Part shown: positions 1 to 5,182 of the stretch, in pieces | How positions within the stretch are numbered: position 1 is the stretch's first letter | Layout of the letters: each line of letters begins with the position of its first letter | DNA from: Candidatus Delongbacteria bacterium | Lineage (GTDB): Bacteria > Bacteroidota > Bacteroidia > Bacteroidales > ML635J-15 | NCBI GenBank assembly: GCA_027858215.1 | Contig: JAQIDD010000230.1 | Span: 1 to 5,182 of the forward strand | DNA length: 5,182 nt | Direction of reading: 5' to 3' | Made by a program: the position numbers and the translations under genes | Notes under the pieces: generated by a model | Database searches by the model: none | What the model saw: only the letters and a program-made list of their open reading frames with translations | Told to the model about the DNA's origin: nothing

Positions 1-24
1 GCTGTTTGTCAGTAAATAACTGTG

Positions 25-555
25 TCAACCGGCAATAAGGGCTTTCACAAATTTGAAAGTCAAAATACCACTTACAATCAACTTGAGGACAATTCCAACC
101 ATCATGCCCAGAAATGAACCGAGAGCAGAAATCAAGGCACGTTTGTTTTTTTCAGCATCGGTTTTGGTGGGAGTGCCTTGTACATCTTTCCTTGTATGGG
201 CGTACATTAATTCTCCGGCAAGAGCCCCCAAAAAAGGACCAAAAATAATACCAGGCGGACCGAAAAACAAACCTATAATCAGACCGATAGCCGCGCCCCA
301 GACACCCCATTTGCTTCCTCCTGCTCTTTTGGTGCCGTATATGGGAATGATGTTGTCAATGATGGTAATGGCCACTGCTATTACCAGCCAAATAATAAGA
401 AATTCGAGCGAAAACTGAACCCGTTCAGTAAGGTGTAAAAGCAAAATTCCAATCCAGCTTATGGGAGGACCGGGAATCACTGGTAAAATACATCCCAAAA
501 GCCCGACAATCATCAGGATGGAAGCCAGTATTATGAGAAATATTTCCAGAAACAT
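25..555 (-). CDS. DUF456 family integral membrane protein
   Basis: The product is a 176-residue, very hydrophobic protein expected in the inner membrane. Its molecular role is unknown; DUF456 is a family without an assigned biochemical function. Hydrophobic segments lie at about residues 4-25, 30-42, 51-72, 85-118 (glycine-rich, possibly a re-entrant or double helix) and 140-168. Two family hallmarks are visible: the proline-rich LPVIPGPP stretch at 24-31 after the first helix, and the GG-S-K block at 79-82 followed by a small-residue helix and a GPPGIIFGP segment at 99-107, ending in G-A-L-A-G-E (110-115). A short charged linker (about 121-140) separates the last helix pair. Length is normal for the family and the frame is intact. 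The ATG start places the first helix at the N-terminus, and no strong Shine-Dalgarno precedes it. It is 374 bp downstream of the aminomutase gene on the same strand, so it is probably transcribed separately. The family call is firm; the function is not known. Confidence 0.9.
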   Translation of the reverse strand: MFLEIFLIILASILMIVGLLGCILPVIPGPPISWIGILLLHLTERVQFSLEFLIIWLVIAVAITIIDNIIPIYGTKRAGGSKWGVWGAAIGLIIGLFFGPPGIIFGPFLGALAGELMYAHTRKDVQGTPTKTDAEKNKRALISALGSFLGMMVGIVLKLIVSGILTFKFVKALIAG

Positions 556-664
556 AAGCTATGTTTTTAAATGTCAACTTTAATGAGGTTCTATCAAAAA
601 CATGTATAATACAAAGTTGTGTTCATTATTTCAGGAACGGTATTGAACTGAAATTATTACCTTA

Positions 665-676
665 CCTGGCACCAGG
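665..676. repeat. Small palindrome CCTGG-CA-CCAGG
   Basis: A perfect 5-bp inverted repeat with a 2-base centre is the most GC-rich patch of this intergenic region. It lies about 110 bp upstream of the DUF456 start. No T-tract follows on either strand, so it does not look like an intrinsic terminator. It could be a protein-binding site, or chance, since a 5-bp repeat is weak evidence. Confidence 0.25.
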
Positions 677-735
677 CAGGATTGAACACATATCAGTATA
701 AAAAAAGCAAACCTGTTTTTCTGTTTAAACAATAA

Positions 736-858
736 AATTACAGAAATTTACTAATCAAAATCCTGCTTATTTATGGCGATGAAAATACAGAAAAATTTTA
801 TCTTATTGATGTATTTGGCAAAGAATTTGACGAACAAGCATCGCTATATATGGATTAA
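736..858 (+). pseudogene. Possible C-terminal gene remnant
   Basis: This open frame of about 40 codons ends in TAA (856-858) and begins after an in-frame TAA at 733-735. It has no ATG or GTG start that would give a sensible protein. The portion from about 772 on reads as ordinary soluble protein (Y-G-D-E-N-T-E-K-F-Y-L-I-D-V-F-G-K-E-F, then D-E-Q-A-S-L-Y-M-D). It is acidic and balanced in composition, unlike the other frames here. This suggests the tail of a decayed or truncated gene, but the evidence is only composition. I do not recognise a family. It may equally be chance in A/T-rich spacer. Confidence 0.2.
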
Positions 859-929
859 CAACATCTGTCTTCGGATTTTTGATCTCAGACGCATAATCAA
901 AACTTCACATCCCAAAACCGTTGATGGCC

Positions 930-3116
930 TTACGTTTCTAAATTGCTTATTTCTTTTGTGATCTCAAAATCATATTCAGGGTAATCGTAAATGGGAATGC
1001 GATGTTCGGTTTCGCCAATGGAATAACCGAAAATATTGTTGTAATCTTCGATGTCTTCGCCCATGTCTTTCATTTGTTCTAGGTATTTTTGAATGGATTT
1101 TGATTCGATGATAGGTACTTTTCCTAATTTATGGATAATGGGACTGTGATTTCGCGTGGAATCATGGTCAAATTCCAGGATACGGCGGCCGTACCTTGTG
1201 ATTCCAATTACCCTGAATGTCAGGCTTTTGCCAACGCCGGGCAGGTTTAAAACATTGCGGTCGCTGCCTAAAAACGGAAGATTGGCTTTTGTTCTCAGAT
1301 TATCAATATGAGCTTTCATGTTTTCAGCGTCATCAGGAAAGCTTTTGATCCGATCGTCGTATTTTTCGGGTATGGCACCAATTCTTTTTTCTTCAATTTG
1401 TTCCTGAACTGCTCTGGCATTGGTAGCAAACTGTGATGCATTTTCCATATATCCTTTTACGGTGAAAGTGTAGTATGGCAACACACCCACATCGTTCATT
1501 ACTTTCCTGAGTTTTGCCGTATGTCCCCGCCTGGAGGCTGATTTAATGAAAACAAGTTGATTTGTCACTGTCCATCCGGCGCTTATGAGTTTTTCAAAAC
1601 AAGCTTTGGATTCCGGCGTGATTTCCATGGGAGATTCCACGTGTGTTTGAATGACAAATTGTTTTACACCAATGGCGGATGCTTTTTCTTTGAAATCCCT
1701 GAGGATGGTTGTGAGATTATCGGTGATGCGTTGAGGCAGATAGATAGGCAATCTTGTCCCAAGCCTTACCCTGAGGAGTTCGGCATATTTTTCCCCCTTT
1801 TTCCTTTTTTTATTGGCTTCACGTTTGTGTTTTGCCATTTGATACACAGCGTCAAGAATCCGTGCCAGGGATTTGTCTGTACTCATCAATGCATCTCCTC
1901 CGGTGATAAGAATATCCCTGAGTTGACTGTCATCTTTCCAGTATTGCATATAACGTTCAAGCCTCTCGTGCCATGTTTCATTTGGCCTTAGCTTGTCGAG
2001 GTCAAAATTCAGGTTACCACGTTGAAAATCATACATGCGCTGGCAGCTTGAGCAAAGACCGCCACAAGCCCTGCCAATGGTTTCAGGAATCAGAATAGCT
2101 ACTTCGGGATACCTGCGGTGAACGGAATATTTTGACGGCAAAATCCATCCGGCTGCATTGGGTTTGCCCACTTCAACAATGTCTTCTTTTTCCCATGCCA
2201 CAATGTGTCCAAATTCATTGACAAGTTCGTTAGAATACAAGATGTATTCCATTATAGCCAAATCGGCACCAACGGCAAATTCCGGCACATTCACATTGAC
2301 CAGGGATAGATAATAGGGATTGACAAAGAAAGGTATGCCGGCTTTTTTTGCCCTTTCAAGCAAATCCAGGGTTTCGTTGTCGAGTGAATAATCAAGCATT
2401 TGATTCAGTAATTCAGGACTTCGTATTGCGAACCGCAGGTGAAAGACCGATTCATTCCACCATTCCAGGATTTTATTGTATTTCTCTTCATGTGACATGC
2501 CATCGGTGAATTTGTACTTTTTATCCCTGATGTCCCCGGTATCCATTCTATCGATGAATATGTTTATGATGCGGTCTTTGTTTTTTTTCCTTAATTCAAT
2601 TATCTCCGGCTGAAGGCCGTCAGGCCATCTGTTCATCCATTCTTTTACTTTATTGTTAGAGTAAGTTTCATATGAATCCTTCCCATGTAATTGACGGAAC
2701 AAATGGATCATATCAATGAAGAAATCAGGTTTGGCTCCCCCGATGCCATTGTGATAGGCCAGGTATAACATGCGAATCGGATCTGTAATGACAGTGTCTC
2801 CCCGCAGATTGGGATCCTTGTATGTTTTTCCTGCATTGTTGATATAGTCGAGGATACGAATGGCAGCAAAATCTTCCCACCTGAGCTGATGAAAATACTG
2901 CCTGCCTTTAGCTTCATGTTTGTAATAAGCCATGGCAACATCCGATGTTTTCAAAACAGACAGTGCCATGTCCTGAACTTTTTTTGTGGCTTCTTTTTTA
3001 TCTTTTGATTCACTCAGTATTTTTGTTAATTGAGGATTTTCATCCAGTAACTGATGCAATAATTTATGGGCACGTGGGTTCAGTGCAATTTTTCTTAATT
3101 GTTTGATTTTCTCCAT
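930..3116 (-). CDS. KamA-family radical SAM/PLP aminomutase, predicted glutamate 2,3-aminomutase-like
   Basis: This 728-residue cytosolic enzyme is predicted to move an alpha-amino group to the beta carbon using a 5'-deoxyadenosyl radical and PLP. The region from about W219 on aligns with lysine 2,3-aminomutase (LAM): N-P-Y-Y-L-S-L at 266-272, the [4Fe-4S] motif C351-x3-C355-x2-C358, then R360 at the place of the carboxylate-binding Arg134. The SAM-binding ITGGDAL is at 404-410, RLGTRLPIYLPQRIT at 451-465, THVESPMEIT at 491-500, and the PLP lysine K630 is in PGVGK. The substrate-side-chain aspartates of LAM (Asp293, Asp330) are K554 and N624 here. The Lys/Asn pair is the published signature of Clostridium difficile glutamate 2,3-aminomutase (eam). 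The protein has only four cysteines, so the LAM zinc ligands (268, 375, 377, 380) are missing. It is far longer than LAM (about 416 residues). The extra length comes from a charged helical N-terminal region (1 to about 215) of no recognised domain, a basic insert (about 428-445), and about 33 extra residues between K554 and N624. The A/T-rich leader lacks a clear ribosome site. The family call is firm; the substrate is inference. Confidence 0.93.
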   Translation of the reverse strand: MEKIKQLRKIALNPRAHKLLHQLLDENPQLTKILSESKDKKEATKKVQDMALSVLKTSDVAMAYYKHEAKGRQYFHQLRWEDFAAIRILDYINNAGKTYKDPNLRGDTVITDPIRMLYLAYHNGIGGAKPDFFIDMIHLFRQLHGKDSYETYSNNKVKEWMNRWPDGLQPEIIELRKKNKDRIINIFIDRMDTGDIRDKKYKFTDGMSHEEKYNKILEWWNESVFHLRFAIRSPELLNQMLDYSLDNETLDLLERAKKAGIPFFVNPYYLSLVNVNVPEFAVGADLAIMEYILYSNELVNEFGHIVAWEKEDIVEVGKPNAAGWILPSKYSVHRRYPEVAILIPETIGRACGGLCSSCQRMYDFQRGNLNFDLDKLRPNETWHERLERYMQYWKDDSQLRDILITGGDALMSTDKSLARILDAVYQMAKHKREANKKRKKGEKYAELLRVRLGTRLPIYLPQRITDNLTTILRDFKEKASAIGVKQFVIQTHVESPMEITPESKACFEKLISAGWTVTNQLVFIKSASRRGHTAKLRKVMNDVGVLPYYTFTVKGYMENASQFATNARAVQEQIEEKRIGAIPEKYDDRIKSFPDDAENMKAHIDNLRTKANLPFLGSDRNVLNLPGVGKSLTFRVIGITRYGRRILEFDHDSTRNHSPIIHKLGKVPIIESKSIQKYLEQMKDMGEDIEDYNNIFGYSIGETEHRIPIYDYPEYDFEITKEISNLET

Positions 3117-3263
3117 TGACTGTTATTTATTTTATCTATTTCGCTGTTCATCATCATTCATTACTACACTTTGTTGTGGTTAACATCACGTGTGTGGTAA
3201 TAATTATAATTTAAATGCGTGGCAATACAGGCTGCACAACATGAAATTGTATTTTTTCTCTAA

Positions 3264-3303
3264 CCTAAAATTGCATGAAAATTCATGCTTCGAGCCTAAA
3301 ATT
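3264..3303. repeat. Direct repeat CCTAAAATT x2, 31 bp apart
   Basis: Two identical 9-mers, at 3264-3272 and 3295-3303, are spaced by 31 bp start to start, about three helical turns. They flank the palindrome at 3273-3288 almost symmetrically. The second copy overlaps the predicted transcription start of the aminomutase promoter. This arrangement resembles an operator for a dimeric regulator that could block transcription, though no regulator gene is in the window. Confidence 0.4.
3273..3288. promoter_or_regulatory. Palindrome GCATGAA-AA-TTCATGC, possible operator
   Basis: A perfect 7-bp inverted repeat with a 2-base centre lies just downstream of the predicted aminomutase transcription start. 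A 2-base centre is too short for a stable RNA loop with all pairs closed, so a DNA-binding site is more likely than an RNA hairpin. It sits within the direct repeat at 3264-3303. The regulator is unknown. Confidence 0.4.
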
Positions 3304-3308
3304 AAACA

Positions 3309-3339
3309 CAAAAGTACATTTTTTGTTTAAAAAATCAAA
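3309..3339 (-). promoter_or_regulatory. Bacteroidota-type promoter for the aminomutase gene
   Basis: Read on the minus strand, this has a TTTG -33 element (3336-3339), exactly 19 bases of spacing, and TACTTTTG (3309-3316). The latter is a full match to the TAnnTTTG -7 consensus of the Bacteroidota primary sigma factor. Transcription would begin roughly at 3300-3305, leaving a leader of about 185-190 bases before the ATG at 3116. Both elements match perfectly at consensus spacing, so this is the best-supported regulatory site in the window. Confidence 0.7.
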
Positions 3340-3424
3340 CGCATTAACCGTATAAAATTTATAAGCAGATGCACGGGAGGTTATTTTTTGTTATCTTTAC
3401 ATGAGATTGTATGTTGATAGTTGA

Positions 3425-3455
3425 TTTGTCAAGCATTGCTATGCTAATATATTGT
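3425..3455 (+). promoter_or_regulatory. Weak promoter candidate for the envelope gene pair
   Basis: TTTG at 3425-3428, 19 bases, then TATATTGT at 3448-3455 resembles TTTG-N19-TAnnTTTG but misses the last two consensus bases. A similar imperfect pair lies at 3387-3417 (TTTG, 19 bases, TATGTTGA). Either could serve the gene starting at 3493; neither is convincing alone. Confidence 0.25.
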
Positions 3456-3492
3456 TTCATCCATGAATAATAATGGTCATATCTTATAACCA

Positions 3493-4224
3493 GTGAAAGG
3501 AATCAGAACATTAGTTTTAATCATTGTTTTCGGGCTTTCATTAACTGCCGGGGCACAACCTACAGGTACTTTGTATGTTGATGCCGGGGAAAACAATGTT
3601 TCAGAAGGTTTTTATCTAAACACAGCAGTGTTGGGCAGTTATCATTATGATAAGTATTCCTTTGTTGCAGGCAGCGCAGTGGATCTGATTGGGCCGGGAA
3701 GCAATGTGCTGACTAACTTTATGTTTATGCCGGGACGCGCATTTATCATTGGAAATTTTCCGTTTAAAATGCAGGGTGTTTACATGTTCAATCGTTCTTT
3801 CGATTGGGTGCATGAAATGAATCTGGGCGTTTTGATAAATATAGAAAGATCGCATTTTTCCTGGAAGTTGGGAAGTGAATTCAGAACGTATTACCTTACA
3901 CGGGAAGCCTGTGAAACGTGTGGTGACGAATCAAACAAGGCTTTGCATGAAAACTGGAATATCATGTATTTTGGTGATTACCGGATAAAACCCCGTGGTA
4001 ATGCCTGGAATGTTTCATTGGCGTTGACCAATCTGGATTATTTTCTGATTAACCAGGAAGCCAATCCGATGTTTTTTCTGAGGGGAAAGTATGATATCAG
4101 CTCCAACCTCAGAATTTTTTCCGAAGCCTGGTATAAAAGTGCCGGGGCTTTCAATATAAGTGTCAATTATTTTGGATTTTTTATCAGAACGGGTATAACA
4201 TGGCAACCAAATATCGAAAAATAG
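3493..4224 (+). CDS. Secreted protein, probable outer-membrane beta-barrel
   Basis: The product is a 243-residue protein of unrecognised family. Residues 1-21 are a clear signal peptide: K2/R5, a hydrophobic core L7-L17, and A19-G20-A21 followed by Q22 as a signal peptidase I site. The mature part is rich in alternating aromatic/hydrophobic and polar residues with Gly and Asn turns. Examples are strands near 43-50, 55-62, 74-80, 92-100, 108-117, 120-134, 155-163, 171-180, 192-200, 205-214 and 219-237. This is the pattern of a small outer-membrane barrel of roughly 8-12 strands. It ends in an aromatic-rich strand plus a short tail (W237 then six residues). A predicted loop holds a C140-x2-C143 pair followed by acidic residues. 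The GTG start is favoured because an in-frame TAA lies at 3487-3489 and only this start gives the intact signal peptide. Its last 25 bases overlap the phosphoesterase gene, implying one transcript. A barrel is inferred from pattern only; a periplasmic beta-protein is the alternative. Confidence 0.85.
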   Translation: MKGIRTLVLIIVFGLSLTAGAQPTGTLYVDAGENNVSEGFYLNTAVLGSYHYDKYSFVAGSAVDLIGPGSNVLTNFMFMPGRAFIIGNFPFKMQGVYMFNRSFDWVHEMNLGVLINIERSHFSWKLGSEFRTYYLTREACETCGDESNKALHENWNIMYFGDYRIKPRGNAWNVSLALTNLDYFLINQEANPMFFLRGKYDISSNLRIFSEAWYKSAGAFNISVNYFGFFIRTGITWQPNIEK

Positions 4225-5045
4225 GCTGGTTGATAGTCATTTTGTTGTTTTCTGCATGTGATTTGTTTGAAATACGGGGGTTTGTTGCTTCGTATGAATC
4301 TGCTGATGAGCGGCTTGCACAGTCTGAGGCCTGGAATGATGAGCATCCTTTTAAGGATATTGTTGTTCAGGATGATGAGTACGCGATTGCTGTTATGACT
4401 GATAGCCATGTCGGAGAGACGGAAAATCTGAATGTGTTTATTTATGAAGCCATTGGAATGAATGCTGTAGCTGCTGTAATGGTGGGGGATGTGACAAGTG
4501 GTCATGCTGACGATTACCTTAAATTCGATGCAGAACTTCCTGTACAGGATGTGTTGCTGACTTTTCCCGTAGTTGGAAATCATGACTTGTATTTTAATGG
4601 CTGGAAACAGTTTTATGATTTGTTTGGATCTACAACGTATTGGTTTTCAGTGACCACGCCAAGCAAGACGGATTTGTACATTTGTCTTGATACCGGAAGT
4701 GGAACGCTTGGGAGCAGACAGTTGGCATGGCTCAAAGATGTATTGCAGAACGAACGTCCACATTACCGGCATTGCGTGTTGTTTACACACAATAATTTGT
4801 TTCGAATCAGGCATACCACCGTAACCAACCCTTGCGTAGAGGAATTACGTGTGTTATCAAATCTGACCGTTCAACATGAAGTGGATATGGTAATTACCGG
4901 CCATGATCACAAAAAGAACCTTGTGAAACTTGGAAATACCACACACATTATCCTGGATGCCTTGAAAGATGGTTGCCCCAACGCCGGTTATGCCAAATTG
5001 CATGTGCGTGATGATGATATAGAATGTGAATTTGTTAACTTGTAA
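4200..5045 (+). CDS. Lipoprotein calcineurin-like metallophosphoesterase
   Basis: This 281-residue protein is predicted to be a di-metal hydrolase of phosphomonoesters or phosphodiesters, anchored by lipid in the envelope. Residues 1-20 form a lipoprotein signal: K4/R6/K7, the hydrophobic stretch W10-F17 and lipobox F-S-A-C20, with Asp at +2. A linker of about 40 acidic residues follows. All calcineurin-fold blocks are present: D68-x-H70, G96-D97, G126-N127-H128-D129, H197 (F-T-H-N-N) and G234-H235-D236-H237. The active site therefore looks complete. The protein ends soon after the last block, so it is a minimal single-domain form. The substrate cannot be read from the sequence. The ATG lies inside the 3' end of the barrel gene (25-bp overlap, different frame), and G-rich bases (GAACGGG) lie just upstream, consistent with translational coupling. 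The pairing suggests both work at the outer membrane, perhaps freeing phosphate or processing a surface or periplasmic phosphoester. That role is inference. Whether the lipoprotein faces the periplasm or the outside is not decidable here. Confidence 0.93.
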   Translation: MATKYRKIGWLIVILLFSACDLFEIRGFVASYESADERLAQSEAWNDEHPFKDIVVQDDEYAIAVMTDSHVGETENLNVFIYEAIGMNAVAAVMVGDVTSGHADDYLKFDAELPVQDVLLTFPVVGNHDLYFNGWKQFYDLFGSTTYWFSVTTPSKTDLYICLDTGSGTLGSRQLAWLKDVLQNERPHYRHCVLFTHNNLFRIRHTTVTNPCVEELRVLSNLTVQHEVDMVITGHDHKKNLVKLGNTTHIILDALKDGCPNAGYAKLHVRDDDIECEFVNL

Positions 5046-5182
5046 GCAGGGATTATGCCAGGAAAAACAGAGGTTTTGATTTTTATTTAAGATAATTGGC
5101 ATTAAGGGGACTTCTAATAATTCTTTCGCATCAAGATTTTCAGCGTTTTTCATAGACAATGCAAATTTTTGAAGCACTATCG
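5046..5182. other. Window edge, no secure gene
   Basis: This holds the last 137 bases after the phosphoesterase stop. On the minus strand two frames enter from the window edge. One is short, ending in TGA after about 13 codons (D-S-A-S-K-I-C-I-V-Y-E-K-R). The other contains a protein-like piece (A-E-N-L-D-A-K-E-L-L-E-V-P-L-M-P-I-I) but then runs on for 188 bases antisense to the phosphoesterase. The edge may hold the 3' end of a convergent gene, perhaps frameshifted, but it cannot be called from this sequence. Confidence 0.4.
5064..5077. terminator. Weak hairpin, possible terminator
   Basis: AAAAC-AGAG-GTTTT forms a 5-bp stem with a 4-base loop 19 bases after the phosphoesterase stop, followed on the plus strand by GATTTTTATTTAA. 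The position and the T-rich tail fit termination of the envelope pair, but the stem has one GC pair and is very weak. Low confidence. Confidence 0.2.

Larger units (their letters stand above)
556..929. other. Intergenic region, no secure gene
   Basis: This 374-bp A/T-rich stretch lies between two minus-strand genes. It should contain the end of the aminomutase transcript and the promoter of the DUF456 gene. I found neither a complete TTTG-N19-21-TAnnTTTG promoter on the minus strand nor a GC-rich hairpin with a T-tract. The nearest promoter-like element is a one-mismatch -7 box (CAACTTTG read on the minus strand, 612-619) with no matching -33 element. A small palindrome (665-676) and a possible coding remnant (736-858) are listed separately. 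A 62-codon plus-strand frame (773-961) is not protein-like and runs antisense into the aminomutase. Confidence 0.6.
3117..3492. other. Divergent intergenic regulatory region
   Basis: This 376-bp A/T-rich region separates the minus-strand aminomutase from the plus-strand envelope gene pair. It holds a strong minus-strand promoter (3309-3339), a palindrome (3273-3288) inside a direct repeat (3264-3303), and a weak plus-strand promoter candidate (3425-3455). It also has a 13-bp A/T palindrome TATAAA-A-TTTATA (3351-3363) between the two promoter candidates. The aminomutase leader from the predicted start of transcription to its ATG is about 185-190 bases, which is long. No open frame in this spacer is convincing, and no riboswitch class is recognisable by eye. 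Confidence 0.7.

Noticed and set aside
53..418. Plus-strand open frame of 121 codons opposite the DUF456 gene
   Set aside because: It is the antisense shadow of a clear DUF456 protein; composition is odd (runs of Pro, Ile and Met) and no family is recognisable.
665..676. CCTGGCACCAGG as an intrinsic terminator of the aminomutase transcript
   Set aside because: It lies more than 250 bases past the stop codon, the stem is only 5 bp with a 2-base loop, and no T-tract follows on the minus strand.
773..961. Plus-strand open frame of 62 codons
   Set aside because: It overlaps the aminomutase C-terminus antisense, has no ribosome site, and its composition is typical of translated A/T-rich spacer.
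1557..1991. Plus-strand open frame of 144 codons, Cys/Phe-rich
   Set aside because: It lies entirely antisense within the aminomutase, whose motifs are unambiguous; the Phe/Cys excess mirrors Lys/Glu and Ala/Gly codons on the other strand.
2708..2941. Minus-strand open frame of 77 codons within the aminomutase
   Set aside because: It is an out-of-frame shadow of the N-terminal extension; no frameshift is needed because the main frame is open throughout.
930..3116. Annotating the large gene as lysine 2,3-aminomutase (ablA/kamA)
   Set aside because: Both lysine-side-chain aspartates are replaced and the zinc cysteines are missing, so the family name is kept but the lysine specificity is not.
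3616..4206. Two minus-strand open frames (3616-3855 and 4015-4206) opposite the barrel gene
   Set aside because: They are antisense to a gene with a clear signal peptide and beta-strand pattern; no recognisable features.
4167..4583. Minus-strand open frame of 138 codons
   Set aside because: It is antisense across the junction of the barrel and phosphoesterase genes, both well supported.
4857..5177. Minus-strand open frame of 106 codons
   Set aside because: Most of it is antisense to the phosphoesterase, including the GHDH motif region; only the part beyond 5046 could be genuine coding sequence and that is too short to call.

Overview
The window looks like a stretch of Bacteroidota chromosome. 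This is inferred from the moderate-to-low GC, the A/T-rich leaders without clear Shine-Dalgarno sites, one textbook Bacteroidota-type promoter (TTTG-N19-TAnnTTTG) upstream of the largest gene, and a long KamA-family protein of a kind I associate with this phylum. There is no rRNA, tRNA, CRISPR array, insertion sequence or phage gene that I can support.

Layout. At the left, on the minus strand, is a small DUF456 membrane protein (25-555). A 374-bp stretch (556-929) follows with no convincing gene, although a short protein-like remnant may lie at 736-858. Next, on the minus strand, is a 728-residue radical-SAM/PLP aminomutase of the lysine 2,3-aminomutase (KamA) family (930-3116). A divergent intergenic region of 376 bp (3117-3492) carries the minus-strand promoter, a 16-bp near-perfect palindrome and a flanking direct repeat. 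On the plus strand lie two overlapping genes: a secreted, probably outer-membrane beta-barrel protein with a GTG start (3493-4224), and a lipoprotein calcineurin-like metallophosphoesterase (4200-5045). The last 137 bases hold no secure gene.

Function. The most informative gene is the aminomutase. Its active-site residues predict that it is not a lysine enzyme. The two aspartates that hold the lysine side chain in lysine 2,3-aminomutase are replaced by Lys554 and Asn624, the same pair that marks glutamate 2,3-aminomutase. The radical-SAM cysteines, the carboxylate-binding arginine and the PLP lysine are all kept. The four zinc cysteines of lysine 2,3-aminomutase are absent. A beta-glutamate product (a compatible solute in some organisms) is therefore a reasonable hypothesis. 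The two plus-strand genes overlap by 25 bp and are probably co-translated as an envelope pair of unknown purpose. Nothing in the sequence links them to the aminomutase apart from the shared intergenic region.
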